The notes under the pieces were generated by a model. It was given only the letters and a program-made list of their open reading frames with translations. It ran no database searches and had not been told where the DNA came from. From UBA3478 sp038134285 (lineage in GTDB: Bacteria; Bacteroidota; Bacteroidia; Flavobacteriales; Flavobacteriaceae): a stretch of DNA of 64,000 nucleotides. This document shows positions 45,236-55,180 of this stretch, one piece after another. The DNA is taken from contig JAYPUW010000001.1 in the NCBI GenBank assembly GCA_038134285.1, positions 62,001 to 126,000 of the forward strand, read 5' to 3'. The position numbers and the translations under genes are program-made. The first letter of the stretch is position 1. Every line of letters begins with the position of its first letter.

Positions 45236-47401
45236 ATGCAAAGAATACCCCTTTTTTTCGTCCTATTATTCACCGGTTTTTCGATTCAACTAAGCGCACA
45301 AGTAAACGCAAAAGATTACCGTCTAGCCATCGAAAAGATCAGTGAAAAAATAGTCATTGATGGGGTTTTAGACGAGCCTGCATGGAATCGTGCGCAGGTA
45401 GCCAAAGACTTTTTCATGATCACCCCGGTAGATACAGGAAGGGCACGTCAGCATTCAGAAGCACGAGTTGCCTTCGATGATGAATACCTCTATATCTCGG
45501 TGATTTTTTACAACAATGCGGTCAAAGGACCATATGTGGTGGAGTCGTTCAAGCGTGATTTTTCATTCGGAAAAAACGACAATCTCTTGATCGCCATAGA
45601 TCCGTTTGACAATCAAACTACAGGCTTCTCTTTTGGTCTCAACGCCTACGGTGCGCAATGGGACGGCACCATGTTCGAAGGAAAAGGAGTAGACCTCAAT
45701 TGGGACACCAAGTGGTACTCAGAGGTGCGCTTCGATGAAGATAAATGGGTGGGTGAAATGGCTATTCCATTTAAGTCGATACGCTACGATGAAACCATCA
45801 AAGAATGGGGTATCAACTTCGGTCGTCTCGATCTAAAGGCCAGCGAAAAATCGAGCTGGGCTCCTGTTCCACGGCAATTTCCGTCTGTATCCTTGGCTTT
45901 TGCAGGGCGATTGGTGTGGGACACTCCACCACCAAAACAAGGGGTGAATGCGTCTATTATTCCTTATGTCTCAAGCATCTCAGAAGGAACCCACCTGACC
46001 GAAGACGACAGTAAGGCTAAGGTCGGTGCAGACCTCAAATATACCCTTACCACGGCTTTGAATCTCGATGTCACCCTAAATCCTGATTTCTCTCAGGCCG
46101 AGGTCGATCAGCAGGTGACCAATCTCGATCGCTTCGAGCTGTTCTTTCCTGAAAGACGCCAATTCTTTCTTGAAAACGCAGACCTTTTTTCAAATTTCGG
46201 TTACCGAACTATCCGTCCATTCTTCTCAAGGCGGATTGGGCTTAATGTTCCCATAGTGGCCGGTGCACGCCTCAGCGGAAACCTCGATGAAAACTGGCGC
46301 GTGGGGCTCATGAATATCCAAACTAAGGCCGACGAACTCCAGGGGCTAGGAGCCGAAAATTACGGAGTGGTCAGTCTTCAACGGAAGGTTCAAGAACGCT
46401 CAAACATCAACTTTTTACTCGTCAATAAAGAGGCGCCAAACACAGACCCCTCGGTTTCAGAGCGCTACCATCGAAATGCTGGGGTCGAATACAATTACTT
46501 CTCTGAGAACAATCAATACAACGGAAAAGTAATGGCGCTTCGTTCGATCAATCCAGATCCTTCAAAAACAGGAACAGTCATCGCCTCTCACCTCGAGCAT
46601 CAATCTATCGGATGGATATGGCGGGTGCAGCAAGAATACGTTTCAAGCACCTTTAGCGCAGACGTCGGCTTTGTGCCGCGGACAAACTATCACAAATTAG
46701 AGGGATCACTTGGGCATCTCGTCTATACCGCTTCAAAAACCAATCCACTACTTTCTCACGGACCATTCTATACACGTACGTATTTCTTCGATCTCGATTG
46801 GCACAAAACCGATCAGATCGACATTTTGAGCTACTACTTCAACTTTCAAGACCGCAGTAAATTGATAGTGGCCGGAGACCGAAGTACCATTGATTTATTG
46901 AGTGATTTCGATCCGCTTCGAAACGGCATTGGAGTGCTCAAGGCAGGCACAAATCACGAATGGACCAACCTTCGTTTATCTTACGATTCAAAACCGCAAA
47001 ACCTCTTCACCTATTCACTCAACGCCATTATTGGAGGCTATTATGCGCAAGGAAAACGCACTGCCCTTATCGGCGAATTTGGGTACAGAGTTCAGCCTAT
47101 TTTAGAGCTGAGTTCGGTCATCAATTACAATCAATTCGACCTCCCTCAACCATGGAAGGAGCAGTCTTTTTGGCTTGTCGGCATAAAAGCCAACCTCACG
47201 CTTACCGACAATTTATTCTTCTCGAATCTCTACCAATATAATGAGCAAGTTGATCTTTGGAACTTCAACTCTAGATTGCAATGGCGCTACAAACCAGCGT
47301 CTGATATTTTCTTGGTTTTCAATAGCCACGAAGTGACCATCCCCACCTTCTCAAGCGGATGGAATCTCACCTTCAAGATCAACTATTGGCTCAACCTATA
47401 A
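45236..47401 (+). CDS. CBM9-like/DUF5916 outer-membrane protein
   Basis: A 721-residue exported protein with a signal peptide (FSIQLSAQ). Residues 30-235 are a family-9-like carbohydrate-binding sandwich, with IVIDGVLDEPAWNRA and DDEYLYISVIFYN as the hallmark openings. Residues 250-721 are the DUF5916 region, rich in alternating aromatic strands and ending in NLTFKINYWLNL, consistent with an outer-membrane beta-barrel. The RFELFFPERRQFFLENADLF motif is characteristic. No function is established for the family. It lies 9 bp before the GH3 gene, so it may help bind or import glycans cut by that enzyme (inference). Confidence 0.82.
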   Translation: MQRIPLFFVLLFTGFSIQLSAQVNAKDYRLAIEKISEKIVIDGVLDEPAWNRAQVAKDFFMITPVDTGRARQHSEARVAFDDEYLYISVIFYNNAVKGPYVVESFKRDFSFGKNDNLLIAIDPFDNQTTGFSFGLNAYGAQWDGTMFEGKGVDLNWDTKWYSEVRFDEDKWVGEMAIPFKSIRYDETIKEWGINFGRLDLKASEKSSWAPVPRQFPSVSLAFAGRLVWDTPPPKQGVNASIIPYVSSISEGTHLTEDDSKAKVGADLKYTLTTALNLDVTLNPDFSQAEVDQQVTNLDRFELFFPERRQFFLENADLFSNFGYRTIRPFFSRRIGLNVPIVAGARLSGNLDENWRVGLMNIQTKADELQGLGAENYGVVSLQRKVQERSNINFLLVNKEAPNTDPSVSERYHRNAGVEYNYFSENNQYNGKVMALRSINPDPSKTGTVIASHLEHQSIGWIWRVQQEYVSSTFSADVGFVPRTNYHKLEGSLGHLVYTASKTNPLLSHGPFYTRTYFFDLDWHKTDQIDILSYYFNFQDRSKLIVAGDRSTIDLLSDFDPLRNGIGVLKAGTNHEWTNLRLSYDSKPQNLFTYSLNAIIGGYYAQGKRTALIGEFGYRVQPILELSSVINYNQFDLPQPWKEQSFWLVGIKANLTLTDNLFFSNLYQYNEQVDLWNFNSRLQWRYKPASDIFLVFNSHEVTIPTFSSGWNLTFKINYWLNL

Positions 47402-47410
47402 GCCGTTCTT

Positions 47411-50014
47411 ATGAAACAACTTGGCGCATTTTTTTTCATTCTTTTCTGCACTTTCTTCTCGCAACGGCTTCAGGCACAAGAAATCGATTGGCGCTTTCAA
47501 GACCCTGAACTTGACTTCGAGACGCGAACAGAGATTCTGGTTCAACAACTCACCTTAGAAGAAAAGGTGAGTCAACTGGTACATGAGGCTCCAGCCATTG
47601 AGCGACTCAACATTCCTTCGTACAATTGGTGGAACGAGGCGCTTCACGGCGTAGCAAGAAGCGGATACGCCACAGTCTTTCCTCAGTCTATATCGGTAGC
47701 CGCTTCTTTCGACAAAGACCTTCTCGAGCGAATAGGCACAGTAACCTCTGACGAAGCACGTGCCAAGCATCATGACTTTATACGAAAAGGCAAGCGCGGC
47801 ATTTACACCGGACTTACCTTTTGGTCTCCAAACATCAATATCTTCAGAGATCCCCGTTGGGGACGTGGTCACGAGACCTATGGCGAAGATCCTTATCTCA
47901 CAGGTAAACTCGCTTCTTCTTTCATCAAAGGTCTACAAGGAGACGATCCGAAATACCTCAAGACCATTGCCACTTCAAAGCATTTCGCCGTGCACTCAGG
48001 CCCAGAGTCTTTGCGTCACGGATTCGATGTCGACGTTTCTGATGTCGATCTCTATGAAACCTACCTTGAGGCATTTCGAATGACAGTCGTTGACGCCAAT
48101 GTACAGTCGATCATGAGCGCCTACAACCGCTTCAGAGGAGCTCCAGTATCGGCGAGTTCTTTTTTGTTAGACGAGGTGCTTAGAGAACGCTGGGGGTTTG
48201 AGGGCTATGTCGTCTCAGACTGCGGAGCCATAGGAGATATCCTTTACAATCACAAGATAGTAGATAGTAAGGCAGAGGCCGCACGTATCTCGCTTGAAGG
48301 CGGATGTGACCTCAACTGCGGTTCAACCTATCTCAGCCTTTTATCACTTGCAGAGCAAGGCTTACTCAATGAAAAGGCATTAGACAAGGCAGTGTCTCGC
48401 CTCTTCTTGAGTCGTTTTAAATTGGGGATGTTCGATCCAGAAGAACGCATTCCTTTTAGTGGGCTTTCAGCAGATATCGTAGGAGCTGAAACCCATCTCG
48501 ATCTCGCTAGAGAAGCTGCGCAAAAGAGCATTGTACTCCTCAAAAACGAGAACAATCTATTACCCCTAGATAAGCACACACTCAAAAAGATAGCGGTTAT
48601 TGGTCCAAATGCCGACAACTGGGAATCTTTAGTCGGAAACTACCACGGCACCCCCATTGAGCCCGTGACCTTTCTAAAAGGGTTGCAACGCAAATTGAGT
48701 CCTGCCGTAGAGGTGGCGTATGCAAGAGGATCGCATTTCAGTGATGAAGTCTATGCTCTCGAACCGATCCCATCCGTTTATTTTGAAACGGCTGTTGGGC
48801 GCCAGGGGTTAGATGCCGAGTACTTCGACAATATGGTTTGGGAGGGTGCACCTGTTTTAAAACGTATAGACGATGCCATTGACTTTTGGTGGGAGCACGA
48901 CCCCATTTCTAAAGAACTTTCAGACTTCTTCTCGGTCAAATGGACGGGGTATCTCATTCCACCGGCCACAGGGGAGTACGAATTAGCCACCTTCGCTAAG
49001 ATGGGGATGAGCCTCAAAATTGACGGCCTAGAAATCAGCAACGGAAAAGGCATGGTCCACGAGACTACCTATGCAAGAGAAAAGATACGTCTAGAAAAAG
49101 GCAAGCGCTATCCGATTGAAGTGCGCTATTTCAGTGACGACTCAAATGCAGAATGCCGTTTACTCTGGACGCGTACCGACACTAATCTTGAATCAGACGC
49201 CGTAAACCTTGCCCATGAATCTGACCTAAGCATAGTGGTATTAGGGCTCAGTCAGCGCTTGGAAGGTGAAGGTGGTGATCGTGAAGACATTGCGCTACCC
49301 AAAGTCCAAACCGATCTTCTCAAGGCGATTCACGCCACCGGAAAACCCGTGATTGCGGTGCTCAATGCCGGTTCAGCTTTAGCGGTCAATTGGGCCAAAG
49401 AGCATGTAGACGCACTCCTGAGCGTCGGATATCCTGGAGAGCAAGGGGGTAATGCATTGGCAGACGTGCTTATTGGCGATTACAATCCGGCCGGAAGGCT
49501 ACCGATCACTTATTATACTGCCTTAGAAGAATTGCCTGCCTTTGAAGATTATGCCATGAGCGATCGCACCTATAAGTATTACAAAGGTGAGCCCCTATTT
49601 CCGTTTGGATTTGGTTTGAGCTATACACAGTTCATCTACAGCAACCTAAACACTACTTCAAGCCTGAAGGCAGGAGATAACCTTACCGTTCGCGTTACAT
49701 TGACCAATACGGGTGATCGCGCGGGAGACGAAGTAGTGCAGGTATACCTCAGCGATCTCAAGGCCAGCACCCCAAGACCGCAGCATCAGTTGGTTGCCTT
49801 TGAACGGGTTTACCTTAAACCCAATGAACAGCTTGAGCTCACATTCGAAATTGATGCTCGTGCCTTTTCACTGATAAACCCTCAAGGCAAAAGAGTGATC
49901 GAATCAGGTGCATTTGAGCTGTATATAGGAGGAGGCCAACCTCAATTAACCGATAAGGATCAACAGGTACATAAACGCATTACGGTTAGAGGTCAGAGCA
50001 GCCTAGGCTTATAA
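47411..50014 (+). CDS. Glycoside hydrolase family 3 with PA14 domain
   Basis: An 867-residue exported exo-beta-glycosidase, likely a beta-xylosidase or beta-glucosidase. A signal peptide (SQRLQAQ) precedes the GH3 N-terminal barrel (about 35-340), where the nucleophile Asp270 is in VVSDCGAIGDI and KHFAVHSGPE holds conserved substrate-binding Lys and His. The C-terminal sandwich (from about 370) is interrupted by a PA14 domain (about 455-600), and a fibronectin-like domain ends the chain (about 760-860, with GDEVVQVYLSD). The order matches xylosidase-type GH3 proteins of plant-polysaccharide degraders. It follows the DUF5916 gene by 9 bp. Confidence 0.9.
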   Translation: MKQLGAFFFILFCTFFSQRLQAQEIDWRFQDPELDFETRTEILVQQLTLEEKVSQLVHEAPAIERLNIPSYNWWNEALHGVARSGYATVFPQSISVAASFDKDLLERIGTVTSDEARAKHHDFIRKGKRGIYTGLTFWSPNINIFRDPRWGRGHETYGEDPYLTGKLASSFIKGLQGDDPKYLKTIATSKHFAVHSGPESLRHGFDVDVSDVDLYETYLEAFRMTVVDANVQSIMSAYNRFRGAPVSASSFLLDEVLRERWGFEGYVVSDCGAIGDILYNHKIVDSKAEAARISLEGGCDLNCGSTYLSLLSLAEQGLLNEKALDKAVSRLFLSRFKLGMFDPEERIPFSGLSADIVGAETHLDLAREAAQKSIVLLKNENNLLPLDKHTLKKIAVIGPNADNWESLVGNYHGTPIEPVTFLKGLQRKLSPAVEVAYARGSHFSDEVYALEPIPSVYFETAVGRQGLDAEYFDNMVWEGAPVLKRIDDAIDFWWEHDPISKELSDFFSVKWTGYLIPPATGEYELATFAKMGMSLKIDGLEISNGKGMVHETTYAREKIRLEKGKRYPIEVRYFSDDSNAECRLLWTRTDTNLESDAVNLAHESDLSIVVLGLSQRLEGEGGDREDIALPKVQTDLLKAIHATGKPVIAVLNAGSALAVNWAKEHVDALLSVGYPGEQGGNALADVLIGDYNPAGRLPITYYTALEELPAFEDYAMSDRTYKYYKGEPLFPFGFGLSYTQFIYSNLNTTSSLKAGDNLTVRVTLTNTGDRAGDEVVQVYLSDLKASTPRPQHQLVAFERVYLKPNEQLELTFEIDARAFSLINPQGKRVIESGAFELYIGGGQPQLTDKDQQVHKRITVRGQSSLGL

Positions 50015-50054
50015 ACGAAAGAATAACTATCTTAAATCATTGATAAACAGAAAG

Positions 50055-51170
50055 ATGAAAATATTTAAAGGCCTCTTTTTGGGCAGTCTACTCAGCGGAC
50101 TCTTTTTATCGAGCACGCTAGCCCAGTCTTCACAAGACAAGACCAAACTTAAATTAGGAATCATAGGGCTCATTCACGATCATGTGCATTGGATCTTCAA
50201 TAGAGACAATCATGACCTAGAGGTTGTTGGTATTGTAGAAACCAATCCAGCGGCGATAAAAAAATTCAAAGAGCGCTACCAAATAGATGATGCATTATTC
50301 TTTTCAAGCTACGAGGACCTAATGCGTGAGGCCAAGCCAGAAACTGTTTCGGCCTTCAACGAAACCGCAGAACACCTCGATGTGGCTTCGTTCTTCTTGC
50401 CAAAGAACATCCCTGTTATGGTAGAAAAGCCATTAGCTACTTCCTACGCAGACGCTCAAGAGATGGTGCGACTCTCTGAAAAACACCAGACTCCCTTACT
50501 GGTTAATTACGAGACTTCGTGGTACGAAAGCACTTACGAGACCAAAGCATTGATTGAGGATGGAGCATTGGGTAAACCCAAAAAACTCGTATTCAATACC
50601 GGGCACATGGGACCGTTAGAGATTGGGTGCTCTCCTGAATTCTTGGCTTGGCTTACCGATCCGGTGCTTAACGGAGGAGGGGCCGTCACCGATTTTGGTT
50701 GCTACGGAGCCAATATCAGCACCTGGCTACTCGAGGGCAGAACTCCTGAACGTGTCACGGCGGTGTTGAAACAAACCAAGCCCTCAATCTATCCAAAGGT
50801 TGATGACGACACTACCATCATACTCGATTACGATGATTTACAAGTAGTTATACAGGCCTCGTGGAACTGGACACACCATCGCAAAGACATGGAGGTTTAC
50901 CTCGATAAAGCCTCAATCTATGCGCTTGATGCTACACGCATGCGTATTTTAGAATATGACTCAGGCAAAGAACAAACGCACGAGCCTCAATCCATTGAAG
51001 CTTACCAAAAAGACCCTTTTCGCTTACTGGTCGAAATGGTTAAGCAAGGCAGAAAAGTTGATAGTCATTCACTTTACGGCACCTCAAATAATCTCACCGT
51101 GGTTAAACTTTTAGAACTCGCCAAAAGATCAGCTGACTTAGAGCGCACCGTCGAGTGGACAGAACTGTAA
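50055..51170 (+). CDS. Gfo/Idh/MocA family oxidoreductase, exported
   Basis: A 371-residue oxidoreductase with an N-terminal hydrophobic signal (GSLLSGLFLSSTLAQ), so it is likely exported. The Rossmann region begins LKLGIIGLIHDHVHW, unusual in having His residues where GxGxxG normally lies, and the catalytic Lys is in VMVEKPLATSY. The AVTDFGCYGANI segment replaces the GGxxxDxxxH site. I use the ATG at 50055; an in-frame TTG at 50040 would add five residues. It may act on glycans released by the upstream GH3 enzyme. Its stop codon abuts the stop of the converging VanX-like gene. Confidence 0.8.
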   Translation: MKIFKGLFLGSLLSGLFLSSTLAQSSQDKTKLKLGIIGLIHDHVHWIFNRDNHDLEVVGIVETNPAAIKKFKERYQIDDALFFSSYEDLMREAKPETVSAFNETAEHLDVASFFLPKNIPVMVEKPLATSYADAQEMVRLSEKHQTPLLVNYETSWYESTYETKALIEDGALGKPKKLVFNTGHMGPLEIGCSPEFLAWLTDPVLNGGGAVTDFGCYGANISTWLLEGRTPERVTAVLKQTKPSIYPKVDDDTTIILDYDDLQVVIQASWNWTHHRKDMEVYLDKASIYALDATRMRILEYDSGKEQTHEPQSIEAYQKDPFRLLVEMVKQGRKVDSHSLYGTSNNLTVVKLLELAKRSADLERTVEWTEL

Positions 51171-51839
51171 TCAAAAGTCGAAATAGGTATCAAGAAAAGG
51201 TTCGTTGACTAGGGTGTAATGCCACCACTCTTGGGTATAGTTCTTAAAGCCAAAATGCGACATCACTTCATAAAGCAGTCTCCTATTGGATTTCTGCTCT
51301 TCAAAAAGTGAATCATAAAAGGTGGCCGATTCAGGGCCAAAAAAGTCAAAGGGTGTGCCCATATCGAGCTCCTCGCCCTTTCGAACCCCTTCAGTATAGA
51401 TCACGGTAAGGTCAACCGTGCTTCCTCGAGAATGACCTGAGCGTTTTGCAATATATCCCTGCTCAAACAATTGGTCTTTAGGGATTGTGGGGTAATAAGC
51501 TGCCTTCATGGTGGTGTCCGTTGCACGTTCAGCCCATTCAACAAAGAAATTCACTGCACGCTGCGGACGGTATCCGTCAAACAGCTTCAATCCCAACCCC
51601 CTAGTTCTTAAAGAGTCTTCAACCTTTTTTAACGCATAGAGAGTGCCTAGGGTCAGCACTCGTTTGGCCGGGTTGTAGCCTTGAACCACAGATCCGGTAA
51701 AATTCGCCGTACTGGCATAGCGCAGCTCAACCGTGAGATCTGGAACGATCTTATCTATTACTGCAAAGCCATCAGGGATCTGCTGCGCACGCATTGTAGC
51801 GAGCATCACCGTTAGCAGCAAGAAAAAAGAATGCTTCAT
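51171..51839 (-). CDS. D-alanyl-D-alanine dipeptidase (VanX/DdpX-like, M15D)
   Basis: A 222-residue exported zinc dipeptidase with a signal peptide (ending LATMRAQ). Zinc ligands are visible: His and Asp in SGHSRGSTVDLT (the SxHxxGxxxD motif), and the His in EWWHYTL, with the catalytic Glu before it. The family hydrolyses D-Ala-D-Ala. Here it more likely salvages peptidoglycan dipeptides than confers vancomycin resistance, since no vanH/vanA neighbours are present. It overlaps the upstream TonB receptor gene by 4 bp (ATGA), so the two are coupled. Confidence 0.88.
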   Translation of the reverse strand: MKHSFFLLLTVMLATMRAQQIPDGFAVIDKIVPDLTVELRYASTANFTGSVVQGYNPAKRVLTLGTLYALKKVEDSLRTRGLGLKLFDGYRPQRAVNFFVEWAERATDTTMKAAYYPTIPKDQLFEQGYIAKRSGHSRGSTVDLTVIYTEGVRKGEELDMGTPFDFFGPESATFYDSLFEEQKSNRRLLYEVMSHFGFKNYTQEWWHYTLVNEPFLDTYFDF

Positions 51840-53887
51840 AGGCTCATGTTGATTCCGATGTAGACTTGACGGGGTAATCCGAGTTCATAGTAACGCGACC
51901 CAAAGGCATTGATTCGAATGTTATCGGCATAACGCACATTCGGAATATTCTGAACACCCATCGTAGCAGCAAGACTCAGGGATATTAAAGTCCATTTCTT
52001 CTGAAGGCTAATGTGATCGAGCCAGAAGCCCTCAACCCGGTTAAGGTTTTCGTCATCAGCATATAGGGCACCCCGTCGAACACGTTGGTAATTTAAGCGG
52101 ATCGATTCAGAGGCCTGGTAGGCTAGCCGCAAGCTGCCCGATTGCCATGGTACACCAGGTAGATGTCGGTTTGCCACTCCTGGCTCACCATCCTCTGCAA
52201 GCCTGAGGTCTAAATAGGCGTACACCAGATCAAGATTAAACCTATTGAATTGCCTTTGGTAAGCAAACTCGACACCCGAGCGCTTTGTTTGACCGGCGTT
52301 ACGGTAAAAGCTACGCCCAGGATAAGCCGCTAACTCATAAGGAACAATGTCGTTGATGGTCTTACCCGTAAAAAGCACCACCTCCCAATTCGAGTAAGAG
52401 GCACGCCTATTCACTCCCAGCTCGAGCATCTCGGTCTCTTGCACCCCCAAGTCTTGATTAAACCCTGAGGGGCTATACGGAGGCGTGATCAATTCACTGA
52501 GTGCAGGTGTTTCGTAAGCTTTTGACCCGTTAACAAAGACCGATAGTTCAGGGTTGAGCTGAAATGAAAATCCCATTTGAGGACTCATCGCATTGAGATT
52601 TATGGCATCAGTATCATCGACTCCGTCAGCGCGAAAGAAGTCTTCAAGTTCAAGTTTATTGCGATCAAAACGCAGTCCTCCCTGAAACAATAGACGATTA
52701 CTTTTAAGCTCATAAAGCAGGTACGACCCCAGACTTACAAAACCCTCATCTTGATCGAGACTAAGTGCTCCTCGTGAACCCGATAGGTTTTCATAGCGTC
52801 TTCTGTGGTCACGCTGATGGGCCCAATCGTATCCCACCATCAAATCGTGTTTTACCTTGACCTGTTTTGAAAAAGACCACCTTAGAGAAGACCCCTGGCC
52901 CGCATAAAACCGATCTAAAATAACTGCGCCACCATTTGCAAAGGGTAGAAAGCCTTCAAAATTTCGTCCAGAGAAAAACCCATAAGTGGTTAGCTCATAG
53001 GCAGCGCTCCGGTGATTCAATGAGCTTCCTACTTTGTAATGACGAATAGATTCTCCCGCACCAAAAGCAATATTCTGACTTCTGGCTTGAAACGGATCTG
53101 CATTGAAGTCTTCAAGATTAATGGCTCCTGGATCTTCGGCCCTTGGGCTGTCGGTATAATTCGCTTGAATTACCCATTTCGAGTCATTTGAAAAGCGCCT
53201 CACGTATTTCAGGTTTGCCTGTGAAGTCTTGGTGCTACTGTGTGCCCTATACCCTTCTATATCTTGATGTGAAAGATGAAATAACAATCCACCTTTATTG
53301 AGTTGAAGTGCTGAGCTATAAGTGAATTGTGTTTGCCCAAAGGCACCAATACGCGTGGTCAATCGATGCCTATCAGCGGTCAGGTCTTCACGCGTATCAA
53401 TACTGATTACCCCTCCAGAAGCATTGCCGTATCGTAGAGAAGACGGACCTCTCAGCACAGCTATTGTTTCAATGAGGTCTAGCGGAAGGTTGTCGAGCTG
53501 CCCTTGCCCATCTGGTGTGGTCTCTGGAATATTATCGACCACCAATTTAATGCCACGGATACCGAAGGCAGCCCTTGCACCAAAGCCTCGGATTGAAATG
53601 CGTAAGTCTTGTGCGTAATTTGAACTATTGAGTGCGATGAGCCCAGGAACCTGATACAGATACTCTTGAAGCGATCGCTGCGCACCCTCATAATCTGACG
53701 GAAAATAGTAAATGCTTAATGCTGCAGGTACCCTTTCTAATGCAATGCGTTGCCTTAAAGCTGTAACGGCAACCTCTTTAAGCTCAATCTCTGCAATAGA
53801 ATCGTTGTTGCTTTGAGCATGCAACACATGTGATGCAAAAAGCGCTATAAGACCAAATAAAACATTCCGTAACCGGGCTTTACACAC
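51836..53887 (-). CDS. TonB-dependent receptor
   Basis: A 683-residue outer-membrane receptor with a signal peptide (FASHVLHAQ), a plug domain (about 40-165, with LRISIRGFGARAAFGIRGIKLVVD and SSLRYGNASGGVISI) and a 22-strand-type barrel ending in an aromatic residue pattern (RQVYIGINMSL). The Ser-rich TonB-box region ELKEVAVTAL is near the mature N-terminus. It resembles siderophore or iron-chelate receptors, but no ligand can be assigned. It overlaps the DUF6526 gene upstream by 8 bp and the VanX-like gene downstream by 4 bp, so the three form an operon. Confidence 0.85.
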   Translation of the reverse strand: MCKARLRNVLFGLIALFASHVLHAQSNNDSIAEIELKEVAVTALRQRIALERVPAALSIYYFPSDYEGAQRSLQEYLYQVPGLIALNSSNYAQDLRISIRGFGARAAFGIRGIKLVVDNIPETTPDGQGQLDNLPLDLIETIAVLRGPSSLRYGNASGGVISIDTREDLTADRHRLTTRIGAFGQTQFTYSSALQLNKGGLLFHLSHQDIEGYRAHSSTKTSQANLKYVRRFSNDSKWVIQANYTDSPRAEDPGAINLEDFNADPFQARSQNIAFGAGESIRHYKVGSSLNHRSAAYELTTYGFFSGRNFEGFLPFANGGAVILDRFYAGQGSSLRWSFSKQVKVKHDLMVGYDWAHQRDHRRRYENLSGSRGALSLDQDEGFVSLGSYLLYELKSNRLLFQGGLRFDRNKLELEDFFRADGVDDTDAINLNAMSPQMGFSFQLNPELSVFVNGSKAYETPALSELITPPYSPSGFNQDLGVQETEMLELGVNRRASYSNWEVVLFTGKTINDIVPYELAAYPGRSFYRNAGQTKRSGVEFAYQRQFNRFNLDLVYAYLDLRLAEDGEPGVANRHLPGVPWQSGSLRLAYQASESIRLNYQRVRRGALYADDENLNRVEGFWLDHISLQKKWTLISLSLAATMGVQNIPNVRYADNIRINAFGSRYYELGLPRQVYIGINMSL

Positions 53888-54311
53888 GGTGGTAGTCGCC
53901 TTTCCAGTTTTTGATTTTGGCCTTAATCTCTTTAGCCGGAAGCTCGTGTTTTACTGCCTGGTCAATCAAATCAAGATATTCTTCATCAGAGGCAAATCTC
54001 AACGCAATGATCTGAGAGAGCCTAAGCGATGAGGGTAGCGGCTTTTGGGTAAGAAGGTAATGTCTAAAATTCTCTTCTGCTCGTATAGCACGGTCTTGTG
54101 CCTTAAGTGCAAAAGTTCTCGTAAACCACATCAAGAGAATCAAAATTGGAGCGAGAAGCACGAGCAATGAAGCGAGATAATAGTTGTCTGCTGAAGCGCT
54201 TGCCCAGTAATTTAATGCCCCTCCGAAAAAGAGGACGATAAGAATAAAGAGGGCTCCGTGAAAGCCTTTAACCATTCTGGTATGATTCTTAAAATTTTGA
54301 GCCTGTGCCAT
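53880..54311 (-). CDS. DUF6526 family membrane protein
   Basis: A 143-residue inner-membrane protein with two transmembrane helices (about 18-37 and 45-63), followed by a soluble helical tail rich in charged residues. The N-terminus QNFKNHTRMVKGFHG matches the DUF6526 family. The function is unknown. It is the first gene of a coupled set, overlapping the TonB receptor start by 8 bp. Confidence 0.75.
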   Translation of the reverse strand: MAQAQNFKNHTRMVKGFHGALFILIVLFFGGALNYWASASADNYYLASLLVLLAPILILLMWFTRTFALKAQDRAIRAEENFRHYLLTQKPLPSSLRLSQIIALRFASDEEYLDLIDQAVKHELPAKEIKAKIKNWKGDYHRV

Positions 54312-54380
54312 AATCTTGTAGGTTTAAATCCTTGATACCAAATTAACGCTAATTTTAATCACACCATAATCCCAACACTG

Positions 54381-55127
54381 ATGAAGAATCGTATACTGAT
54401 TACACTAATGGCTTTGCTAGGTCTTTCTGCTGTGAATGCCCAAGTAGCTTCTACTTCAAAAGAACTCGTAGAGCTAAGAACCTATGAAGTGAAGACTGGT
54501 GCCAATATAAATGTACTGGTCGATTATTTGAAGGAGGTTTTAACTCCCGCACTTAAATCTAAAGGAGCTTCAGAAGTAGCCCTTTTTAATGAATACGGAA
54601 ATTCAGAGCCTCGAAAACTTTATTTGATGGTGGCTTATCCGAATAGCGAAGCCTTTATCAAGAGCCAAGAACTTCACAAAGACAGGGCCTATAACCAAGC
54701 GGCTGCCTCTTACAACGGCATCGGAATTGAGGGCACTTTATACAACCGTATAACATCTATGTTACTTCTTTCTTTCGACTCCCTGCCAAAAATGGATGCG
54801 CTCAAGCCCGACTCAACTCTTTTTGAGCTTCGCACCTACGAAAGTTACAGTGAGGATGCCAACAGAAGAAAAATCGACATGTTTAACAACGAAGAGTTAG
54901 AGCTCTTTTATGAGGTTGGGCTTCATCCTGTGTTTTTCGGAGAACAAATCATCGGAGGGCAGCGCCCTTGTTTGACCTACATGATTCAGTTTAAAGACAT
55001 GGAAGAACACGATGCGAATTGGAAAAAATTCATCGACGCTCCAGCATGGAAAGAGATGTCTTCAAAAGCGATCTATGCAGACACCGCCACAAAAATTCAC
55101 AAGGTGTTCTTGAACCGGGTATTTTAA
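54381..55127 (+). CDS. NIPSNAP family protein, exported
   Basis: A 248-residue protein with a signal peptide (LGLSAVNAQ). It contains two ferredoxin-like NIPSNAP domains, each starting with ELRTYE (residues about 31 and 151), and a shared segment RPCLTYMIQFKD that is conserved in the family. Exported NIPSNAP proteins occur in Bacteroidota beside sugar-catabolism genes, but their chemistry is not established. The gene is monocistronic, ended by a strong terminator. Confidence 0.82.
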   Translation: MKNRILITLMALLGLSAVNAQVASTSKELVELRTYEVKTGANINVLVDYLKEVLTPALKSKGASEVALFNEYGNSEPRKLYLMVAYPNSEAFIKSQELHKDRAYNQAAASYNGIGIEGTLYNRITSMLLLSFDSLPKMDALKPDSTLFELRTYESYSEDANRRKIDMFNNEELELFYEVGLHPVFFGEQIIGGQRPCLTYMIQFKDMEEHDANWKKFIDAPAWKEMSSKAIYADTATKIHKVFLNRVF

Positions 55128-55131
55128 ATAG

Positions 55132-55158
55132 AAAAGCCGCTCGAAAGCGGCTTTTTTG
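55132..55158. terminator. Intrinsic terminator after NIPSNAP gene
   Basis: AAAAGCCGCT and AGCGGCTTTT form a ten-pair stem around the loop CGAA, followed by T-rich sequence. It lies 4 bp past the NIPSNAP stop and 22 bp past the end of the converging DUF2911 gene. With A-runs on one side and T-runs on the other, it can act in both directions. Confidence 0.88.
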
Positions 55159-55180
55159 TTTTAAAAAGAAACTAAGCCCC

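Noticed and set aside
51171..51839. Vancomycin-resistance determinant
   Set aside because: The VanX-like dipeptidase has no vanH, vanA or vanRS neighbours and is coupled to a TonB receptor, which fits peptide salvage better.
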